From contig NC_064616.1 in assembly GCF_023898315.1 (NCBI RefSeq), positions 532,289,102-532,353,101 of the forward strand: DNA of 64,000 nt. Direction: 5' to 3'. This stretch comes from Schistocerca nitens. Taxonomy: Eukaryota; Arthropoda; Insecta; Orthoptera; Acrididae. A program made the translations under genes and the position numbers. The notes under the pieces were generated by a model that saw only the letters and a list, made by a program, of their open reading frames with translations, did not search any database and had not been told where the DNA came from. The stretch's first letter is position 1, and each line of letters begins with the position of its first letter. This document shows, in pieces, positions 1 to 9,715 of the stretch.

Positions 1-78
1 TTTGTTCAACTTGAAGTTATAACAATTGGCAACGAGGTAGTGAATTTTTTCTTTTTCATCGTTGACCCACGTGTTTCC

Positions 79-1021
79 ATGGCTACTTTAGAGCAACTAT
101 TGCAAGGTCTCATAGAACAGCAAATGCTTCTCACAAATGCGATTCGTGATTTCGTCGTGGCATCAAATGTGGGGCGTTTCTCGTCATTGTCTCTACCTCC
201 TTTTCCTCCTTACGACGAGACAGCAGAAGACTGGTCTGATTATAAAAAACGTCTTCGACAGCACTTATTGGCGTTTCATGTCACGGACGACCAAACATGT
301 AAGTCTCTGTTCCTTTCATGTTGTCGCAATTGGCTCCTTTGAAAGATCCTGCGTCTTTGTCCTTTGCTGAAATGTGCTCACTTCTGTCCATCTATTTTCA
401 AAAGCAAACGCATGTGGTAGCCTCTCGTGTTGCCTTTTATCGTTGTCAAAAACAACCAAATCAATCCTATTGCGCTTGGGCTGCTCAACTTCACGGCCTC
501 AGTAGAAAGTGTCAATTTGTTACTGAAGTTCACAAAGAATCCTACGCAGATTCCATCATACGGGGTGCTATTATCCGATTGCCATCATACGGGATGCTAT
601 TATGCGATTGGCGCCCAACAAAGAAGTTAGGCAACGTGCCCTTCAGTTGGCAAATCCGACTCTAGATGAAGTCCTATCCATCGCTCAGTCTTTTGAAATT
701 TCTAGCGCCGCTGGAGCGCAAATCGAGGCATGGGGCAACGTCGGGGAAATACAACTTCTGTGGGCTGTTGACGAAGCGTGTGGTGTGTCCCCGCTGGCCG
801 ACGTGGCCGGAGTACACTTCCAAGTGCAGCCTCGGCCTAACCGTAAAGAAACCTCTAAGAAACTGCAGCAAAACCCATGGCAACTTCCTTCATGTCCGCG
901 GTGTTTTATGAAACATTCACGAGAGGATTGTCCACAGCGTTGGGCCTGTGTGTCACAAATGCAACAAAAAGGGTCATGTGTCATCCGTTTGCAAATCCGA
1001 CCGCATACATGGTGTTCATGA
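79..1021 (+). pseudogene. Gypsy gag pseudogene with CCHC zinc knuckles
   Basis: The likely start is ATG at 79 (MATLEQLLQGLIEQQ). The capsid-like reading continues in three different frames: 79-342, 318-665 and 602-1021, so at least two frameshifts are present. A tandem repetition of 'ccatcatacgggatgctat'-like sequence around 555-605 probably contributes. Near the end a Cys/His segment (CPRCFMKHSREDC) is followed, in the next frame from 948, by a canonical CX2CX4HX4C knuckle (CHKCNKKGHVSSVC) that would bind the genomic RNA. The second knuckle is in the pol frame, so a frameshift lies between about 930 and 960. Confidence 0.85.
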
Positions 1022-4000
1022 ACATGGAGTTGATTCTGATTCTGTGTTGTCTGTCAATTGTACTTCTTCCCTTTCAGAGAAGTTATTCCTCACTGTCCAA
1101 ATACTTTGTCGAGATGTTCGCATGCAGGTGGATACTGGTTCTGCTGCCACTATCATCCTGTCACCTGTCACTAGGCAATTACGGACTTGGGATAAACAGA
1201 AGATTTCTCTCTTGGGACAATTTGATGCTGAGGTACCTTACAAATCTGTCGTTCGCACTGTTCCCATATTTGTGGTCGACCACAGTAACACGGAGAATCT
1301 TTTTGGTTCCGATGCGTTTCGCGTTTATGGGTTCTCCATAGATGACTCAGTCAATATCGTCTCTGATGCTATTCCTTGTCGACGACATTTTCGTCTCTTT
1401 TTTTCTCCTGGGTTAGGCCATGCAAACAACTTTGAAGCTCATATCACTCTCAAACCCACTGCTCTGCCTTAGTTTTTTCGGGCTTGGCCCATTCCTGTGG
1501 CCCTTCGTAATCAGGTCAAACGGGAGCTGGATTGTCTCAGTGCTTCAGGGGTCTTGCTTCCTGTCACTTCCAGTGAGTGGTCCTCTCCTGTCATTGTCGT
1601 TGCTAAGCCAAATGGTGATATTTATCTCTGTAGCGATTTCAAAGCCACTGTAAATGCTCAATGCCATATCGACACTTACCCTATGCTTCGACCTGAAGAA
1701 TTGTTGTTCACTAAACTTGCGGGAGGCCAGTATTTTTCTAAAGTTGACCTGTCAGAAGCTTATCATCAACTTCCTCTCAACGCTGCTTCCCGGCAGTTTC
1801 TGGTCCTTAACACGCCTTTCGGCCCCAATCAATACCAATGATTGCCTTTCGGGGTTGCCAGCGCCCCTGTTCTCTTTCAGCAATTCTTGGAACAATTATT
1901 GCTCACTGTCCCTAGGTGTATAAATTACCTGGACGACATTGTTGTCACTAGCTCCACCACTGATGAACTTCTTCAGAATCTCTGCACACTTTTTCATGTC
2001 TTACAGACTGCCGGTCTTAAGTGTAATCTTCAGAAATCAAAATTTTTTCATGCATCTATCATGTACTTGGGGTTTCAACTCTCTCGGGAGGGTATTCGTC
2101 CACTTCAGCAAACTGTCGCTGCTATCGATGCCCTTCCTCGCCCTACACCTGTAAAGGAACTGCAGGCCTTCTTGGGGAAAATAGCATACTATCACAGGTT
2201 TTTACCGTCTGCTGCTTCGGTGGCTCAGCCGTTGCATCGCCCGTTGCATCGCCTGTTGCATAAAAACGTGCCTTTTCACTGGTCCGCGTGATGCGATGCG
2301 GCTTTCCAGAAATTGAAGACTATGCTGAAACAGGCCCCGTGCCTGGCTACTTATCGACCTGGCCAACATCTTGTTCTTGCTACGGACACCTCTCAATATG
2401 GGATTGGTGCAGTCCTTGTGCACCGTTTTTCTGAGAGTTCTGAACAACCCATTGCTTATGCCTCCAAAACGCTCACGGATGCCCAACAAAAGTATTCTCA
2501 AATTGAAAAAGAAGCTTTGGCCATTATTTATGCTCTTCATAAGTTTGGTGTTTTTCTCTATTGATCCAAATTTCGTCTTGTTATGGATCACAAACCACTT
2601 GTTTCCTTGTTTCATCCATTAACGTCACTACCCGACAATGCTGCACAGCGCCTCCAGCATTGGGCTCTTTACTTGTCTTGTTTCAATTATGAGATTCATT
2701 TCCAGCCGACAGCTCAACATGCGAATGCTGATGCACTGTCTCACCTTCCCATGGGTCCTGATCTGGCATTTGATAGGGACGAACTTTTGTGTTTCCACCT
2801 GGATGTTGCCGAGCAGCGGGTTTTGGATGGGTTCCCCATCACCGTGGACAGGCTGGCGGCTGCTACGGGTTCTGACCCTACCCTCTCCCGGGTTTTACGC
2901 TGTATTCAGAAGGGTTGGCCAGATCGTTCATCCACTAAGACTTCTGATTCATTGCGGAACTACTATGCTTTGTGTTACCGCCTCACGGCTAGGGATGGTA
3001 TTATCCTCCTTTCAACCGACAATGCATCGCTGCGTGTTGTGGTACCTGCATCTTTGCGTGCTTCAGTCTTGCGCCTCCTTTACCAAGGGCACTACTCACT
3101 AGCTTTTTTAGGTACTTATTGGCTTCTCGTTACTGACGCCTACTCTAACTTTCCTTTCATTGTCCATTGCATGTCGCCTACCAGTGCGGCAACCACCAAT
3201 GCTCTAGCTCGCATTTTCTCTTTGGAAGGCCTTCCCTCTGCTCTTGTTACTGATAAAGGTCCGCAATTTGCCTCTTCCGATTTTGCGGAATTTTGTGCCC
3301 GTCACGGCGTCATGCATGTCACGGCCTCTCCGTTCCATCCACAGTCAAATGGTGAGGCTGAACGACTGGTCCGCATATTTAAGGCTCAGATGAGGAAACT
3401 CCAGTCTTCTGCTGCTGATGATGCGGTTCTCCAATTTCTGGCTTCTTACAGTTTCACCCCCATGGACGACCACAGCCCGGCTGAGCTCTTACATGGCCGA
3501 CAGCCCCGCACGTTACTTCATCTTCTGCGGCCTTCCACCTCATGGCCGCGGGTGCCTTCGCTTTGTCGGTTCACCGCCGGCGACCTTGTATGGGTAAGGG
3601 GATATGACAGGCAGCCAAAATGGAGTCCTGGCCGCATCTTACAACACCGTGGCCTAAGACTGTATGCAATCCAGACGGACACGGGTGTTGCAGTGCGTCA
3701 TTCGGGCCAGCTTCGGCCTTGTGTGCCGGCAACGCCTGTTCCGGTTGCCGCTACACCACCTTCGGCTCTACCTGATGCTCAGGATCCTGGAATCTCTCAT
3801 TACTCACAGCGCAGTCCTCTCACCATCATATCGGTGCCAGCACAAAAACTGATGCCAACAGGAGACGCGCCCATGCAGGAACCAGATGACCATCATCTGT
3901 CGGAGCAACTGTACTTGCCTCCTTCTCCTACAGGCGCGGACACATCGCGCATGTCTCCTGTTATAACAACCGGACTTGCCGCAACAGGTAGATTGGTGCA

Positions 4001-4103
4001 TGGGGCCCCAGCAGATTCGACCCCATGTCTCCTGTCATCTCGACAGCAGCACCACCTAAGCGGCCCGCCAGCAGCGGCCGCTAGACTTGGGCTCAGTTTA
4101 TGA
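948..4103 (+). pseudogene. Gypsy pol pseudogene (PR-RT-RNaseH-IN)
   Basis: One frame runs from 948 to 4103, broken by stops at 1470-1472, 1839-1841, 2289-2291 and 2562-2564. An aspartic protease motif (VDTGSA) is near 1128-1145. Reverse transcriptase follows, with FSKVDLSEAYHQLPL at about 1735-1780, the LPFGVASAP block at about 1842 and the catalytic box YLDDIVV at about 1926. RNase H (LATDTSQYGIGAVL) begins at about 2368. In the integrase, VLRLLYQGHYSLAF runs directly into GTYWLLVTDAYS near 3110. The HHCC zinc-finger part and the stretch holding its cysteines are therefore missing, although DAYS, DKGPQF and the HPQSNGEAER block remain. The tail to 4103 is chromodomain-free and proline/alanine-rich. 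Confidence 0.92.
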
Positions 4104-4183
4104 CTTGACTGTTAAAGGGACACACGTCTTACTCTGTTTACTTGATCTGTGACTTTCATGTATTGCATCGTCCTTGAAATATA

Positions 4184-4207
4184 TTTGTTCAACTTGAAGT
4201 TATAACA
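4184..4207 (+). repeat. 3' LTR end, identical to bases 1-24
   Basis: The 24-bp terminus ending GTTATAACA is identical to the first 24 bases of the window. This is the right border of the Gypsy element. Confidence 0.85.
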
Positions 4208-5365
4208 GTAGCCTTCATACAATCATGCCCTCTAAACTTCAACTACATGAGAGTCACAACACAAAGACAAAATGGTCTCACTCACCCTAAATGAAGATAT
4301 TGCAAGCTGTGGCTCACATCATGCTACAGGGGGTGGCATACCCTCCACTGCTGATTACAACAGCATCAGCAGTCCTGACACGACTATATGGCACACTGTG
4401 CACACTGGAGGCTGACTGAGTGGTGGTGACAGGCCAGTGGGCTCAAGTGAAATGCTGTAGACAGTAACAGATGACTTCTATTGACATTTGTATATGATGT
4501 AGTGAGGCAGGCACACCTCTCCTCATTGCACTGGGCTGGTGCTCATGAATGGACGGCAGCTACGACCGATAATTGCTGAGTTTGTGCCTTGCATAGCTGA
4601 GGCCAGCAGCCTTTGGAGGTTATGGCCATTGATATCAGCAGTTCTACATGTCACAGTGCAATAAAGTTCCACTCGGGGATTGGTACCTTGGCTCTGCACA
4701 TAGCCATGGTGGCTCTGTGTGGAGTGTGCTGTCCACAGGGTTCAACCTGCTGCCCTTGTACAAGAGTCAGAAGGTGGCTGGCACTGTGGCACTGAGTCCC
4801 ATTAGGAACTCAGTGTTTGTGGTGGCAGGCACAGATGGCAGGTCAATGGGGCTGTGACACCAAGTTCTGTGAAGAATCTAATGTCAGTGTCAGGTGCAGC
4901 GGAGTCCTTAACTCATGGCTACTGCTGGTGGTTCCCAGTCATTTTGCTGTCTTGCATAGTTCTGGTGTCCTAGTCGTGGTGCTGGTTTCCAGCAGTAAGA
5001 AGTGACCCATGGCTTCAAAATCCAGACTTATTTATATGCCTCTGATGTCCATTTGTTTTATTAAAATCCAATGCCTAGTCACATCACCATAAGAAGAGAC
5101 TTGCTCTGGTGTGGTGACATCATCCCACTTGCTGCATGATTACTGCTGTGTGGTGCCATTCAGTTTTGTCCTCAGTTATCTTTGCTTCACATTCCAATGG
5201 CGTGTCTGTTATTGTGACCCACATCACATGTTGTCACACTGGGGCTACTGACCCATGGCTGTTAACACAATGCTCTATGGTTGCCTCCATGCTACTCCTC
5301 CTAAATTTTGCTAAAGTCTTACAATTTTCTGTTCAAAGACTGTTAGTGGCACTGCATGTTACAAG
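4208..5365. other. No recognised gene
   Basis: Only short chance frames occur here. The stretch is rich in CTG/CAG-type trinucleotides around 4600-5000. I see no splice-bounded exon, no RNA gene and no terminal repeats. It may be the decayed body of the LTR element whose integrase tail follows. Confidence 0.5.
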
Positions 5366-5528
5366 AATGAGAAAATTGCAAAAGAAGCACTGAAGAAACA
5401 AGGTGAAGCACGAAAGAAGAGACATGATGTTAGAGATAAAACAACACAGTTGAAGACAGGAGAGTTAGTTAAGACCCTTGGGTGACCCAAATTGTTAACT
5501 GCTCAGTTAAAAAAAATTCTTTGACATC
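5366..5528 (+). pseudogene. Gypsy integrase C-terminal relic, left part
   Basis: The frame from 5366 reads through a basic stretch ending KTTQLKTGELV. This is the kind of lysine/arginine-rich linker plus 'GDLV' strand found after the catalytic core in Gypsy integrases. A stop follows at about 5483. Further on, LKKFFDIY appears just before the Tc1 insertion. Removing the Tc1 element and one TA copy extends this to KKFFDIYRP, which resembles the '(K)FF.IY.GP(F/Y)' motif of this integrase tail. The assignment is by motif and moderately secure. Confidence 0.55.
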
Positions 5529-5719
5529 TACACTGCTGGCCACCGTAAATGCAACACCCTGAAGGAAACATCCGAATCAAGTGAAATTTACACCATAGGT
5601 TTGCAGCGATGAGATATCTGTGGCGCCACCTCATAGCGCCATTTAAGGCTTGGCGATTTCGACGAGTGTACGTTCGGCACGTGTGTTTACCTTGTGGTTG
5701 TTTCACAAGACGATCAGTT

Positions 5720-6977
5720 ATGCCTCGTAGACAACAGCGAACATTGTTTGATCAAGTATCCGAGTTCGACAGAGGAAGGATAGTGGCTTACCGAGATTGT
5801 GGATTATCATACAGAGAAATCGCTAGTCGTGTTGGACAAAACCAAACAACTGTAATGCGGATATGTGACCGTTGGATGCAGGAGGGTACGACGGACCGAC
5901 GTGGTCGATCGCATTCACCTCGGTGCACCACTGCACGTGCTGATAGGCAAATTGTGCGCATGGCAGTGACGGATCGCTCAGTTTGACAGAGGAAGGATAG
6001 TGGCTTACCGAGATTGTGGATTATCATACAGAGAAATCGCTAGTCGTGTTGGACGAAACCAAACAACTGTAATGCGGATATGTGACCGTTGGATGCAGGA
6101 GGGTACGACGGACCGACGTGGTCGATCGCATTCACCTCGGTGCACCACTGCACGTGCTGATAGGCAAATTGTGTGCATGGCAGTGACGGATCGCTCAGTG
6201 ACATCCCGAACCATAGCACAGCACATTGCGTCTGTAACGCATCATCCAGTGTCTGCGCGTACCATTCGACGCCGTTTACAGCAGAGTGGTCTGTCCGCAA
6301 GACGTCCATTGCTTCGTCTACCATTGATGCAGAACCACAGACGTCTCCGTTGCCAATGGTGTGATGACAGACGGATGTGGACGGCAGAATGGAATGACGT
6401 TGTCTTTACTGAAGAGGCACGCTTCTGTCTGCAGCACCACGATGGTCGGATTCGAGTGTGGAGACACTGTGGAGAGAGGATGCTGGACAGCTGCATTATG
6501 CACCCCCACACTGGTCTTGCACCGGGTATTATGGTATGGGGCGGTATTGGATATTACTCTCGCACGCCTCTAGTACGCATTGCCGGTACTTTAAATAGCC
6601 GGCGCTACATATCCGAGGTGCTGGAGCCAGTTGTCCTTCCTTACCTTCAGGGCTCGGCCACAGCCATATTTCAACAGGATAATGCGCGACCACACGTGGC
6701 ACACATTGTCCAAAGGTTCTTCGTCAATAACCAGATTGAATTGCTTCCCTGGCCGGCTCGCTCTCCGGATCTTTCGCCGATAGAAAACATGTGGTCCATG
6801 GTTGCTCAACGAGTGACCCAGATTACATCCCCAGCTGCCACACCAGATGATCTTTGGCAACGTGTGGAAGCTGCTTGGGCTGCTGTACCCCAGGAACACA
6901 TCCAACGTCTCTTTGACTCAATGCCGAGATGTGTGGCAGCGGTGATCTCCAACAATGGCGGCTACTCTGGCTACTGA
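5720..6977 (+). pseudogene. Tc1-like transposase, disrupted by a 217-bp duplication
   Basis: The start is ATG at 5720 (MPRRQQRTLFDQVSEFDRGR). The first frame covers the paired-type helix-turn-helix and stops at 5984-5986. A second copy of the HTH coding region, shifted 217 bp, then continues to a stop at 6975-6977 with the full catalytic domain. Visible catalytic parts are FTEEARF at about 6395, FQQDNARPH at about 6670 and SPDLSPIENMWS at about 6770. The last Asp and Glu are separated by 34 residues. The first aspartate of the triad, normally D in F(S/T)DE, is glutamate here. Both the frame change and this substitution predict an inactive enzyme. Confidence 0.93.
5768..6201 (+). repeat. 217-bp direct tandem duplication inside the transposase
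   Basis: Sequence from GACAGAGGAAGGATAG at 5768 recurs from 5985 with very few changes, an offset of 217 bp. Because 217 is not a multiple of three, the second copy is in another frame. Confidence 0.92.
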
Positions 6978-7115
6978 TTCTGGCAGGAACCACATGTCAC
7001 ACACGTCTGTAAACGTAATCATTTGATACTTGGTCAACATGTTATCTACAAAATAAATTTTGTTGTGCTACCTCTTGTCTTTCTTGGTGTTGCATTTACG
7101 GTGGCCAGCAGTGTA

Positions 7116-7329
7116 TATAGACCCATTTGGTGCACTCAGCCTGATGATGCCAATTGAGGAGCTACTTGAGCAAATAGTAGCAGCTCCGGTTAAAGAAAAC
7201 CATTATAACGACCGGGAGAACGATGTGCTGACCACACGCCCCTCCTATACACACCCTCAGCTGAGGATGACACAGTGGCCGGATGGTTCCAATGGCCACA
7301 TGTGGCCTGAAGATCAAGTGCTTATATAG
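7116..7329 (+). pseudogene. Continuation of the interrupted Gypsy-like relic
   Basis: This is the right flank of the Tc1 insertion. An open frame continues to 7329 with no diagnostic motif. The phrase 'tatatagaccc(a/g)tttg' occurs at both 7112 and 7322, about 211 bp apart, suggesting a short local duplication. The link to the integrase relic rests on position only. Confidence 0.35.
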
Positions 7330-8780
7330 ACCCGTTTGAGGTACTGGAAAAACCATATGCAAATGACACCTACAGTCTGATATGTCTGAAAGCTAGGAAA
7401 TTGTTTTGACTAGGGAACAGTACTAAACTGAAACCCTATATTTAGAGGGCTTAAAGAATGGCTAATTATGTATATTGAGGCTCCATATATAGTTATTGAT
7501 AAACATGAAAACTTTTTGCTGAAGATTTTTTCATATACTAGTTATAGTTGGTCTATTTAAGGAAAACATTTAAATGTTGACATAAAATTTTATGTTTTTT
7601 TATACTAATAAATTCTGTAAACCTTCAGGAGACCATATATTCTTGGTATATGATGTGCCATGCCAAGCACAAAACTACAACTGTAGTAGCATTTATTCAC
7701 TGTAGTTTGTATGCTACACCCATCTTGTCCTGTCCTGTCAAACTTTTGGAAATATCTCCTTATATCAGTACTTTTATTCTTACCTACTTAAGATTACTCA
7801 ATTATGCGAACCCATCAAAAAGTACAACGATATAATGCTGAAGTAATATTTACATGGAGTTATTGAGAAACACTTATTCTGAGTGGACATTCAGTGTTTT
7901 AGGTCATTAAAATTGTGATGAAGATTGACCCTTAACCATATTTGAAGACAATCAAAATATTGAACACTGAAATATTTGTGTATACTATGTGAAAAATGAG
8001 ACAGTTTGATAGAAAAAGCTATATAATGGAGTGGTAGTGCCACATAATTGTACTGATTTGAGTTTGTCGTGTAAGAACACAAACACACACAACTGTAAAT
8101 TTTGAAGATGGTTCAGGGAATCAATATTCATGAACAAACAGTGACGGAAAATTCCCCACTTAAGTAGAGAGTTAAAAAGACTTACATTTTTTGTAACTCA
8201 ATATTTACTTAAAGTACCACTATATAATATGTTTTATACAATGTACAATTGTAGTTAGTTACATGATATATACTCATTATACTTTACAAGCTTATAAAAA
8301 GTTTTCTAAGTTGTTTTGTGTATCATCATAAATACTACCAGCTTTTAGGATGCACGATTTTGCTGTTACATTTATGTTATTTCAGCCATGACAATTCATA
8401 CAGAGACATATTTGAAATTTGGTTAGTCTAATGAATTACATCTGCATTAAAATACCATGGAAAAAACATACAAAGGGGTTCGGTATTCATGAATGCATAT
8501 ATATATACGGTGTCCCAAAAACCTCCTACAAACTTTAGGCACAGGTTCCTCACATCAAAACAAGAAAAAAAGGTCTAGTAAATAAGGGCCCTAAAATGCA
8601 TACCTTAAGATCTATGAGCACTTGTTCAGCAGAAGAGATGTGTTTCACACTAGCAAAGATGACCAAGTGCTCACATCTCTTCAATTGTTTTAGAGCCCTG
8701 GCATAATTCAGTAACTCAATGTACCATGGGCTCAAAAAGTCATGGAAGCCCCTTACATAGATATTGGGCCATACTGCCTC
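7330..8780. other. AT-rich intergenic sequence, no gene recognised
   Basis: Long A/T-rich stretches and short chance frames only. At about 8508-8530, 'cggtgtcccaaaaacc' resembles a mariner-type terminus. The following 8570-8640 text resembles the 5' leader at 32,735-32,790, so it is probably the outer non-coding end of the minus-strand Tc1-like relic that follows. Confidence 0.45.
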
Positions 8781-8789
8781 TATACCCAC

Positions 8790-9670
8790 TCATGATTGCG
8801 GAAATGTTGCCTGTGCAGGATTTTGTGCATGGACTAATCTCTCAATTTTCTCCCATAAAAGTTCAATGGGATTCCTGTTGGGAAATCTAGGTCGCCAATT
8901 CATTATGTTGATGGGTCCAGAATGTTCTTCAAACCAATTGTGAACAATTGTGGCCCACTGACATGGTGCACTGTCATCCATAAAAATTCCATTGTTGTTT
9001 GGGAAGTTGAAGTCCAAGAATGGTTGGAAATTGCCTCCATATAGCTGATGTAATCATTTCCAATTAGTGATAGGTTTAGCTGGACCAGAGGACCCAGTGC
9101 ATTCCATATAAACATAGCCCACATCTTAATGAAGCCACCACCAGTTTGCACAGTGCCTTTTTGATAACTTCAGTCCATGGCTTTGTGGGGTCTGCACCAT
9201 GCTAAACCTTCTATCAGTTCTTACCACTGAAATCAGGACTCGTCTGACCAATTCACAATTTTCCAGTCCTTTAGGGTCCAACCAATATGATCATGAGCCC
9301 TGGAGAGGCACTACAGACCATGTTGTGCTTTTAGCAAAGGCACTTGCGTTGGTCGTCTGCTACCATAGCACATTAATCTCAAAGTTTGCTGCACTATCTT
9401 AACAGAGACATTCATTGTATGTCCCACAATCATGTCTCTAGCTATTTCATGGAGTGTTGCTTATCTGTTAGTTCTGAAAAATCTAAGCAAACACTGCCAC
9501 TCTTGGTCATTAAGTGATGGCCATTAACCACTGCAGTGTCCATAGTGAGAGGTAATGCCTGAAATTTGATATTCTCAGCACACTCTTGACACTGGATCTC
9601 AGAATCAGTATACTTAATTTTCTAACAATTTCCAAAACAGAGTGTCCCATGCATCTAGGTCCAGCTACCA
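8790..9670 (-). pseudogene. Tc1-like transposase relic
   Basis: Read on the minus strand, a first catalytic segment (WSDES) lies near 9240. GGGFIKMWAMFIWNALGPL (compare 'V.VWG.....GPL') is at about 9140. A second segment GIFMDDSAPCQ with the second Asp is at about 8985, and NPIELLWEKIERLV with the final Glu is at about 8860. Several stops and frame changes separate these blocks. Upstream sequence to about 9670 still shows transposase-like residues (RPTQVPLLKAQ). No intact terminal repeats were located. Confidence 0.8.
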
Positions 9671-9715
9671 TTTTGTGTTCAAAGTCTGTTAATGACCATT
9701 ATGCAGCAATAATCA

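Larger units (their letters stand above)
1..4207 (+). mobile_element. Gypsy-type LTR retrotransposon, degenerate, left LTR cut by the window edge
   Basis: The first 24 bases recur exactly at 4184-4207, so the window opens at the last bases of the 5' LTR and the 3' LTR ends at 4207. Between them lie gag, protease, reverse transcriptase, RNase H and integrase in the order typical of Gypsy (Metaviridae) elements. The sequence after the 5' LTR, TTGGCAACGAGG at 26-37, is where a primer-binding site would lie; I could not assign the tRNA. The element is dead: gag is frameshifted, the pol frame has four stop codons, and the integrase has lost an internal block. The left border of the 3' LTR is not defined because the 5' copy is outside the window. 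Confidence 0.93.
5531..7113 (+). mobile_element. Tc1-like DNA transposon with perfect 28-bp TIRs
   Basis: The left end at 5531-5558 (CACTGCTGGCCACCGTAAAT...) is the exact reverse complement of the right end at 7086-7113. TA flanks both sides (5529-5530 and 7114-7115), the canonical Tc1/mariner target duplication. The element carries one DD34E-type transposase on the plus strand, broken by an internal tandem duplication. It inserted into the Gypsy integrase tail relic. Confidence 0.95.
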
